Origin: Bemisia tabaci
Taxonomy: Eukaryota; Arthropoda; Insecta; Hemiptera; Aleyrodidae
Assembly (NCBI RefSeq): GCF_918797505.1
Contig: NC_092793.1
Coordinates: forward strand, 4,474,366-4,538,365
Length of the DNA: 64,000 bases
Direction: 5' to 3'
The first letter of the stretch is position 1, and the number at the start of each line of letters is the position of its first letter. Shown here one piece after another: positions 55,325 to 64,000 of the stretch. Under the pieces are notes generated by a model, which worked only from the letters and a program-made list of their open reading frames with translations, made no database searches and was not told where the DNA came from. The position numbers and the translations under genes were made by a program.

Positions 55325-55577
55325 CTGCCGTGCTAAGGAAAAACGCCGTATGAACATTTGAGAGTTGCCAAATTTTTTTCGATAAAATGTTTATTTTTGA
55401 GGATAGATATGAACATTTTTCATTGGTATTTTCAGGGACTTTACGTTAAATTTCGAGCAAAATTATCTGAAAAATTGGAAAGGAAATATTCATAAGTTTA
55501 TTAGGAAATTCGTGTTTTATCAGAGGAAATTTGGCAACGCCTGAAGGTTCATACGGCGTTTTTCCTTAGCACGGCAA
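55325..55577. mobile_element. Family A foldback MITE, copy 18
   Basis: Intact left end CTGCCGTGCTAAGGAAAA; right end TTTTCCTTAGCACGGCAA. Its left arm carries the GAACATTTGAGAGTTGCC variant, which is the right-arm type of copy 1, so the two arms are interchangeable. Clear target duplication not found. Confidence 0.85.
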
Positions 55578-55643
55578 TAGAGTACCTGCATTCGGCGAAT
55601 ACGGACTTGTCAAAAGTTTTGACTCAAAACTGAGGTACCTACA

Positions 55644-56121
55644 CTGCCATGCTGAGGAAAAACGCACACTGGAAAAAAAAAAAAAAAAAAAAAAACACAT
55701 TGGATCTAGAGTCCAGACTCTTAGAAACATTGACAAGAAAAAAAACTCTTGATTCAATCAGATTTAAGCTTAAATCAAGAACCAAGCCTCTTAATTTGAG
55801 CGGATTTCCTTTTGATTTAAGCGTAAATCTGATTGAATCAAGAGTCCTTTTCTTGTCAATATTTTCGAGAGTCTGGACTCAAGATCCAATGTGTTTTTTT
55901 TCCCAGTGCAATATGAGCCCTCAGGCGTTGCCAAATTTCCTTTGATAAAACACGAATTTCCTGGTAAACTAATCAAAATTTTCCTCCCAATTTCCTCCCA
56001 CCCCAGGCCTCTGAAAATTCCGAGGAAAAATTTTCATAACTTTCCTCAAAAGTAAACATTTAAGTGAAGGAAATTTGGCAACTCACGAATGTTCATACGG
56101 CGTTCTTCCTTAGCACGGCAG
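55644..56121. mobile_element. Family A MITE, copy 19, split by a family B element
   Basis: The first 23 bases (CTGCCATGCTGAGG...) are followed by a family B insertion at 55667-55908. Family A resumes at ATATGAGCCCTCAGGCG and ends TTCCTTAGCACGGCAG. The flanks TACA and CACA differ by one base. Copies 17 to 19 lie within 1.3 kb. Confidence 0.85.
55667..55908. mobile_element. Family B foldback, copy 11
   Basis: CACTGG followed by a run of about 20 A, then the CACATTGG subtype, ending CCCAGTG. CA flanks both sides. Inserted in family A copy 19. Confidence 0.88.
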
Positions 56122-56369
56122 CACATGCGGAGAGTGCGGACACGTCGGTGATTTTAGAGATGAGGTTATGGGGCTCTTAGAGCCTACATGGAACTCAAAT
56201 GGTCTAGAACGATTCATTATTCCGATTTTTACGACACATTTTTTAAAAACCACGTATTTTTACGACACATTTTTTATAAACCACGTATTTAACTTATAAT
56301 TAGTTTTGGCAATTGACTACTTTTTGCGGTAGGACGCTAATATATCAACATTCTTGACCATTTTGCTTT

Positions 56370-56895
56370 CACATTGTAATCCGAAGATTGCCAGCGGCAT
56401 TTTTCTGGTGGTTTTCGTGTAAGAAGGTTGGCTACCCTTTTGAGCCGTTGGAGCTTCATACTTCGACGCGTCCATACTCTTTCCATGTTGGTGCTTTTGA
56501 TAAAACATGGAGCTTTTACAGCCGAAAAGCGCAGCCAACTTCCCCTCAAGAAAAACACTAGGTAAATGCCACTGCCATTCTTCTGATTCCAAAATCAACC
56601 CAACACCAAGAAAAAAGTATGGTTTGATCGACAGTGATATAATTATGGTAATCGCCGACAAACTCTATAGTAATCGCCGACAGACTCCATGGTAACAAAT
56701 GCCGTTAACTCGATTCGCATTCACTAAAAGTATGGTTAATGCTACCAGATGTCTTTATCTTCACCCTTCAGTGTGGTATCTGAGAGTACCAACGGTACAC
56801 GTCGAAATATGAAGCTCTAAGAGCCCAAAAGGGCAGACAATCTTCTATCACGAAAAACACCGGAAAAATGCCGCTGCCATACTACTGACTCCAAA
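56370..56895. repeat. Inverted repeat with an extra arm
   Basis: About 85 bp at 56380-56466 (CCAGCGGCATTTTTCTGGTG...) is inverted at 56800-56886 (ACCGGAAAAATGCCGCTGCC). A second, more diverged inverse lies between them at about 56512-56600. Likely a foldback with one duplicated arm. Confidence 0.7.
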
Positions 56896-57349
56896 ATCAT
56901 GCCACGATGGCCAAGAATGTATAAATTAAATGAGCGTCCTCCAACAAGACCGAGTGAATTCATGCAAAAACTAAGTCAAAACGTGCCTTATTGATAACGG
57001 GTCCTAACACTTTTTGTAATAAAAAATAATTCCGTATAATTTGTTTCCACATCGTACTTTTTCTATCATATGATTTCAATCGTTTCATGCTCTTTCCTTA
57101 TTCTTTCTTCATTTTGCAAAAAACACAGTTTTGAATAAATTGAAATCTTACGCAAGAAAAATTTATGAGAGTTCGCGAGAATGTTTGTTTATTTAGGTTG
57201 GGTCTCTCTTCGGGCAAAAATTACTGCCGGCCACTATTGAAAACTGCTCGCATACGCGGTAAATTTGAAAAAGCGTGCTACAAATTTCACAGAATGCGCG
57301 CTAAGGAGTGGATTTTAGATTGTTTTAATGTGCCCAACATAATTTCCGA
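56896..57349. other. No gene recognised
   Basis: An 86-codon open stretch from 57165 runs into the TCGATCGA tract. Confidence 0.5.
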
Positions 57350-57740
57350 GGGTTCGATCGACATGAATCGATCGAAAAATGAAAATGTGAATCGATCGAA
57401 ACTGATTCGATCGACAAATTATTAAGAAACCGGTGTCGATTCGATCGACATGAATCAATCGACACCGACTCGATCGACGGTTCATTAAAAACACCCAGTG
57501 TCGATTCGATCGACATGAATGGATCGAATAATGAAAACGTGAAGCGATCGACACTGATTCGATAGACAACCGTGAATCGATCGACAAACCTGTGAATCGA
57601 TCGACATATCCGTGAGTCGATCGACAAATCCGTGAGTCGATCGACAAACCCGTGAGTCGAACGACAAACCCGTGAATCGATCGAATTTTGTCGACGGAAT
57701 CTCGATCGACAAGTCGATCGATTCCTGTCGATGGAATCGA
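57350..57740. repeat. TCGATCGA-rich degenerate tandem tract
   Basis: About 20-bp units of the type GTGAATCGATCGACAAATCC alternate with longer units containing ATGAATCGATCG. The word ATCGAT/TCGATCGA is its own inverse, so the tract is nearly strand-symmetric and gives long open frames on the minus strand that are repeat artefacts. Confidence 0.9.
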
Positions 57741-58944
57741 TACCCTCCATTTCCGAGCGAATTAGCTTTTGAGAAGTGTTTTTAGTTAGCTGTCTCTCTT
57801 GCATGGAATTTACCCATTGTCGCTCTACTCGGTCCGGCAGTAACGGCTGCGTGGAGGTTTGATATTTTTCGCAATATTGACATTTACAAGAGAGAAAATT
57901 CGAACGCAATCGACAAAAGAAGAAGTCAGGACGAATTGAGATGTTACGCCAAGGCTAGGTCACTCCGGAAGTTCTTGAGGGCGCGATCAAAGAGACGCAA
58001 AAGTTTGCCGAGAATATCAAGACCATATAGATAACGCGACAACTGCTTTATCCCCATCGATAAAGTTTTAAAATAACTTGATATTTCCCAAAATATTGAC
58101 GATCGTTACGGTTTATTTTTATTATTATTTTATTTTGGATATTTTTATTGGATTTCATCCTTTATTTTATTTCGCCTTTACAAGTTATATCTTAGAAAAA
58201 CGAAAACTATAACTTCTTAAGGTGGAAATGAGTGTATCTAAAATTACTGTTGCTAGATGTTCGATAAAATAGAGAAAAAACTTCAGCGGGCACTTAAACT
58301 CGGACCCCTTATCGATACGAACTGGAAAACGTAATATTGTCAAGGGTTTAAAACGCCTTCATTTTGAGCGTAGGCATCTTCCTCTGCTTTCATCTCCTAT
58401 CTAGTACAGTCACTACACAGTGCACATGTTGCATTTACTATTATAAAGGATTATAATTTCAGAGCTGTTACAGTAGTTTGACTAAATATTTCAACAGACA
58501 ACACTTTTCCTACCTAAATTCAGGAACAGCACATGCACGATCGGCCGATCGGCGCGTTTGTATGTGAAACAGAGATAGTACTTCCCTATCGCAAAACTAT
58601 CGCAACCATAATAAAATGACCATAGATTAATTTTTCATTTTGATATTAGCTAAATTTAATGATGTCAGAATTTCGGATACATCGAGGTATTCTCTAAATT
58701 TTAAAATTTCAAGCTACTATACTTTCAGTTACATTGATTGGGTGTGGAAGACGTGGGCGTGAATCGACGTGGCTTTGTCCTTCGAACAAAAGGCGAGTTT
58801 CAAGCATCTCTCTTCTGCTTGTATTCTCTTTTGAAGCCGACGCCGTCCAATGCAACGCCTTAATTTAATTATTTAATTTAATAATTTCACCCGTGGAGGG
58901 ATAATTAAAATCAATCTAAAAAGGAAAGAGGAAAAAAAATTACT
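57741..58944. other. No gene recognised
   Basis: AT-rich with ATTTTTATTATTATTTTATT low complexity at about 58115. It forms the left border of the satellite. Confidence 0.5.
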
Positions 58945-59207
58945 CGAGAATCACCGTAATATCGCGGTGAACACGCGATTGTTCCAGAAGTTTTGTAAAA
59001 TTATTAAACATTACGCGTTACTCGCCTTAATATCGATGTGCGTACGCAAATTTTACAGCAGTTGATGGAAGCACATTAGACATCACACAACGTTCAATCG
59101 CGAAAAGCGCAAAATTAATATCGATGCGAGCATAATTTTCATGAGCGTAGTACTTAAATGGAATCGGGATGTGCGAAAACCACTTAAGTCCATTTTTCCG
59201 GTCTTCA

Positions 59208-59357
59208 ATTTTTTGGAGTTGATAATACTCTTATAGAGTTGATACAACCATAAAAGTGATGAAAGGACTCGTTTTGGGATTAAGGTAACCCGGAGCCGAG
59301 CATAACCGCCACATTCGTGGTTGTATCCAACTCCTAAAAGTATTATCAACTCAAAAA
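59208..59357. mobile_element. 150-bp hairpin MITE inside the satellite
   Basis: TTTTTTGGAGTTGATAATAC and GTTGATACAACCA are mirrored by TGGTTGTATCCAACTCC and GTATTATCAACTCAAAAAAA. Interrupts satellite sequence that is continuous in later units. Confidence 0.78.
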
Positions 59358-59526
59358 AACTGTTCAAAAAGTTGCTCGCTTCATTTCCGCTAGTCAAAAT
59401 TTAGAAGATGCTTGAATTTCATCTCAATATTGCAAGAGGCGCGTGATATTTCCAGCGGATTCGTTAACTCCTAAGAAATTAAACGCGTTTCATCTAGGTA
59501 TCATGGAAAATGGGCTTTTTTCTAGC

Positions 59527-60080
59527 AATGGACCACTAGACAAGGTACGAATTTCAGCATTCTGATACATGTTTCCTAACCAAAATTTTACGTAGAACAC
59601 GATACGCACAACGAAAATTACCGAAATCAACTCCTTACGAAGATATTTAATGATTCTTGATGCGTGAATTTAAACCACCCGCTCATGAAAACTCAATGCT
59701 CTACGTGATTCACATCGCGCGCTAAACGTTTATCATGACAGTCTCTGCGATATAAAAATCTGGCAACCACAATCTTGACGCTTTGGCTCAGCTATAGCAA
59801 GTTTTTTATAGTTTGAACAGCACATGGTGGGAAATGAACATTGCTCGATTGAGGAGCTTGCTGAAACCGTTGTAGTGCACGATTTGACTCTCGTAGAGCT
59901 TTGAGTTTCTTGTGAGCGGGCAGTTCAAATTCCTCGTAACCAATGTGAAATAAAAACGTTAATATCTTTGTTAGGAGTTGATTTCGGTAATTTTGCTGCT
60001 CGAATCGTGTTCTACGTGAAATTCTGGTTAAGAAACATGTATTAGAATGCTTAAATTCGTACCTTGTCTAGTGGTCCATT
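59527..60080 (+). mobile_element. Family D foldback, copy 4, inside the satellite
   Basis: Inserted within the higher-order repeat. The matching part of the next unit (62327-62340, CTAGCAATTGTGCAA) lacks it and shows the empty site. Confidence 0.93.
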
Positions 60081-60355
60081 GTGCAAGAAATAATAAAAAA
60101 CTACTTGATAATCACCGCAATATCGCTAATTCCTAAGAGCGTAGTAAATTGAGATAGGCGATAAGCCATGATTCTCCTTCAATTTCACGTGATACCACAT
60201 GCCTACTCCGAAGTTCGCATAGTCGTGCGCTTCAATTCCGACTGTTCAGGAATGCTAGATTCCACGATTTCATCTCAACATCGCAAGAAGCATGCGATTA
60301 ATACATGTATATTGCAAGCGAATTCGTTTAATTAAAAGACACTACGCGCAATTAG

Positions 60356-60795
60356 GGTGATTCGATGGACGCCATATTTTGTGTCAGAACGGCACGCGAT
60401 GTATCGCATCAATTGGTTCCATTATTTCAGCTACTCGTCATTTTTCTCCAATTTTGAGATCGCAATTCTGTTGTCATAAGACTTAAGAACTCATGTACCA
60501 AATTTGACAAAGAAATTCAACGTAATAAAGGCGTGGTTTTTTTAGAAGGAAAATATCGCATTCGATTGCACTTTCGATATCAGTATCGAATGCGATATTT
60601 TTCCTCTAAAAAAAACACGCCTTTATCACGTTGAATTTCTTTGTCAAATTTGGTACATGAGTTCTTCGGTCTCATGACAACAGAAGTGCGATCTCAAAAT
60701 TTGAAGCAAATGACAAGTAGCTGCAATTATGGAGCTAATCGATGCGATATATCGCACGTCGCTTTGACACAAAAAATGGCCTCCATCGAATCACC
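60356..60795. mobile_element. 440-bp giant hairpin inside the satellite
   Basis: The two halves are close inverse copies: GGTGATTCGATGGACGCCAT...CGTAATAAAGGCGTG against CACGCCTTTATCACG...GGCCTCCATCGAATCACC. The central loop is about 20 bp (between TATCGCATTCGAT and ATCGAATGCGATA). Arms are about 210 bp. The next satellite unit lacks it. Confidence 0.9.
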
Positions 60796-63700
60796 AATCT
60801 CTGTATCGCGCAAAATGCGATTTTTTCTAACAATGTTGTAGGGAAAGCATGAAAAATCAAGTAAGAATCACCGCAATATCGTAACAAATTCGGGATTACT
60901 CTACAGGTTTTGTAAAATGATTAAAAATTACTTGTTATTCCCAACGTTATTGCGGCAAGTAGGCAAATTTGACAGCGGTTAATGCACAACATTACAGATC
61001 AAACAATGTTCAAATGTGTCCCGGAAAATACGGGATTTAATTTCAGTGCGAGTGAAAGTTCCATGAGCGTACTAAACTGAGATAAGAGAAAAAAAGCCAC
61101 GATTTTCCTTCAATTTCGCGTGATACCACGTATCTACTCCGTATCATTTCCGCTTGTTGAAATTGATTGAAATGTGGCTCATACAGCAATATTTCCAGCA
61201 GATTCCTAACATCCTAAAAAATTAAGCGTTTACCATCACGATACCGCGGGCGGTGAGCTATTTTTCCGGCGATTTTTTTTTAAAATGAAGATTACGAATG
61301 AGGCGAAAATCTGCGCAGCGTCACCGCAAAACGCTGTTTTTCAGGCGATTTGCAGTAAAATCACTCAAAATTTTGCGTTTTTTACCCTTACATCGAGGCA
61401 TGTACGCAAATTTTCCAGGGATTGGTCAGGCACACTCGAATTTCACTTCAATATCGCAAGATATAAGCGAATATTATACCATCGAGAGCACAGTGTTCAT
61501 AAACGTCAATATTTTATTTGGCGAAAAGCTATGATTTTCCTTCAATTTCGCATGATGCCCCATTCCTACTTCGGAATTCAAATAGTTGCTTGTATTCTTC
61601 CACTTATTAAAAAGTGAGAAAAAGATCGAATTTCATCTGAAAATCACGAGAATTCAGAGATATTCCCAGCGGATTCGTGAAATCCTCGGAAATAAATCGT
61701 TTTTTCATCTCGAGGTCTCGGGCAATACGCTATTTTCATATCGATGCATTAATTTCAGTAACTTTATGGAAGCAAAAAAAACTCTCATTTTCCTTCCATT
61801 TCACGTGATACCACATTCTTACTCTCAAATCCGAATATTCGCTCGCATCATTTCCGCGTGTTAAAAAGTGAGATACAGCAAGAATTTCATCCCGATATCA
61901 CGAGAATTCAGTGATGTTCCCAACGAATTCCTAAAATCCTTAGATTAGGCACTTTTCATTTCATAGTTTCACGGAAAATACGTAGCGTCATTTCCTTCGA
62001 TTCTTTCAAAAGAAAATAAGAAATTACGCGATCATCACCGCAATTCCGCGGCGAATGCGTGAATTTCATATCGATGCAAGCACGATTTTCATTCATTAGC
62101 GCAGTAAATTGAGATGGGCGATAAGGTATGATTCTCCTTCTATTTCAAGTGATACCACATGTCTATTCCGTAGTTCGAATAGTTACTCGCTACATTTTCC
62201 GCTAGTCAACAAGTAAGAAGATGCGCGAGTTTCATACCGATATCGCAAGAGGCACGTGATTTTTCGTTAACTCCTAAGAGATTAAACGCTTTCCATTTAT
62301 GGTATCGTGGAGAATGCGCTTTTTTCTAGCAATTGTGCAAGAAATAATAAGAAACTAATTGATAATCGCCGCAATATCGCGAATTTCTAAGAGCGTAGTA
62401 AATTGAGATAGGCGATAAGCTATGATTCTCCTTCAATTTCACGTGATACCACATGCCTACTCCGAAGTTCGAATAGTTGTACGCTTCAATTCCGACTGTT
62501 CATGAATACTAGATTCCGCGATTTCATCTCAACATCGCGAGAAGCATGCGATATTGCAAGCGGATTCGTTTAACTAAAAGACACTGCGCGCAATTCATCT
62601 CTGTATCGCGCAAAATGCGCTTCTTTCTAACAGTGTTGAAAGAAAGCATGAGAAATCACGTATAAGAATCACTGCAATGTCGCGACAAATTCGCGATTAC
62701 TCTACAGGTCTTGTAAAATTATTACAAATTACTCGTTATTCCCAAAGATGTTGCGACAAGTACGCAAATTTGACAGCGGTTAATGCAGAACAGTTCAGAT
62801 CAAACAATGATCACATGTGTCGCGGAAACTACGGGATTTAATTTCAGTATAAGAGTAAGTTTCATGAGCGTAGTTAACTGAGAAAAGAGAATAGCCATGA
62901 TTTTCCTTCAATTTCGCGTGATACTACGTATCTACTCCGTATCATTTCCGCTTGTTGAAATGTGACTCATGGTGCGAATTCCCTCTCAATATCGCGAAAA
63001 TTCAGAAATATTTCCTACAGATTCCTTAAATCCTTAAAAGTTACGACCATCGATCCTTACCGATCCTTTACGATCCTTTACCATCACGATATCGCGGGCA
63101 GTGCGCTATTTTTCCGGCGATTTTTTTAAAAAAGAAGATTACGAATGAGGCGAAAATCTGCGCAGCGTCACAGCAAATACGCTATTTTTCAGGCGATTTG
63201 CAGTAAAATCACTCAAAATTTTGCGTTTTTCACCCTTATATCAAGGCGCGTACGCAAATTTTTCAGGGATTGGTTAGGTACACTCAAATTTCACTTCAAC
63301 ATCGCATGAATATACGCGAATTTTATATCATCGAGAGCATAGTATTCATAAACGTCAATTTTTGATTTGGAGAAAAGCTATGATTTTCCTTCAATTTCGC
63401 ATGATACCCCATTCCTACTTCGGAGTTCAAATAGTTGCTTATATTCTTCCAGTTATTAAAAAGTGAGAAAAAGATCGAATTACATCTGAAAATCACGAGA
63501 ATTCTGAGATATTCTCAGCGGATTCGTGAAATCCTCAGAAATGAATCGCTTTTTCATCTCGAGGTAGCGGGCAATACGCTATTTTCATATCGATGCATTA
63601 ATGTCAATAATTTAATACAGGCAAAAAGCTATGATTTTCCTTCAATTTCACGTGATACCACATTCTTACTCCCAAATTCGAATATTCGCTCGCATCATTT

Positions 63701-64000
63701 CCGCGTGTTAAAAAGTGAGATACAGCGAGAATTTCATCCCGATATCACGAGAATTCAGTGATGTTCCCAACGAATTCCTAAAATCCTTAGATTAGGCACT
63801 TTTCATTTCATAGTTTCACGGAAAATACGTAGCGTCATTTCCTTCGATTCTTTCAAAAGAAAATGAGAAATTACGCGATCATCACCGCAATTTTGCGGCA
63901 AATGCGTGAATTTCATATCGATGCGAGCACGATTTTCATTAGCGTAGTAAATTGAAATAGGCGAAAGACCATGATTTTCCTTCAATTTCGCATGATACCA

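Larger units (their letters stand above)
58945..64000 (+). repeat. Higher-order satellite, about 1.8-1.85 kb unit, runs off the window
   Basis: Landmarks recur at 1.80-1.85 kb: GAAGATTACGAATGAGGCGA at 61287 and 63136; AAAAAGTGAGAAAAAGATCG at 61609 and 63460; the GCATGARAAATCA block at 60847 and 62647. Earlier spacings agree once the insertions at 59208, 59527 and 60356 are removed. Within a unit the block TTCAATTT-CGTGATACCAC recurs about five times at 250-480 bp with heavy divergence. The words TATCGCG and ATATCACG recur throughout. No open frame is conserved between units. Confidence 0.9.

Noticed and set aside
57325..57909. 194-codon open frame on the minus strand
   Set aside because: It is a translation of the TCGATCGA repeat (Arg/Ser/Ile/Asp runs); stops are avoided by the repeat phase and not by selection.

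Overview
The window looks like nuclear DNA of an insect. It is AT-rich and carries an interstitial (TTAGG)n array, the arthropod telomere-type repeat, plus one LINE of the R1/Jockey group. The dense short inverted-repeat elements suggest a hemipteran such as a whitefly, but that is an impression from repeat style and not a proof. I see no host protein-coding gene, rRNA or convincing tRNA. Almost everything that can be named is transposon-derived or tandemly repeated.

Layout. From 0 to 45 kb lies a mosaic of non-autonomous DNA elements. I named the families locally A to L: A (about 250 bp, CTGCCGTGCTAAGG ends, 19 copies, 4-bp target duplications); B (about 230-bp foldbacks, CACTGG ends, 11 copies, usually at TA); C (about 250 bp, GGACYGAGTTTAACAG ends, 3 copies, each in AAAT/ATTT); D (about 555-bp foldbacks, AATGGACCACTAG ends, 4 full and 2 partial, each in AATT); E (about 125 bp); F (hAT-like, CAGGGTGTC ends); G to L in lower copy number. 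Two elements have perfect 9-bp target duplications: a 1.4-kb Mutator-like one at 7353-8765 that carries a 76-bp minisatellite, and a 319-bp one at 22940-23258. A foldback at about 12336-13060 carries the TTAGG array and four copies of a 37-bp palindrome. At 22193-22337 there is a compact run of GC-rich hairpins unlike anything around it.

From 45.6 to 49.0 kb, on the minus strand, is a LINE with a long open frame (endonuclease, reverse transcriptase, C-terminal Cys/His motif), an AATAAA signal and a poly(A) tail. It abuts the end of a 237-bp foldback. From 49 to 57 kb the element mosaic resumes, followed by a TCGATCGA-rich tract at 57350-57740.

From about 58.95 kb to the window end is a higher-order tandem repeat of about 1.8-1.85 kb made of roughly five diverged sub-repeats. 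It is interrupted by a family D element and by a 440-bp hairpin. Because a second unit lacks both, the empty target sites can be read directly.

Nesting gives a relative age order: A is interrupted by B and E, and B is interrupted by C and by a TA-flanked element. No cellular pathway can be inferred from this window; the only evident protein function is LINE retrotransposition.
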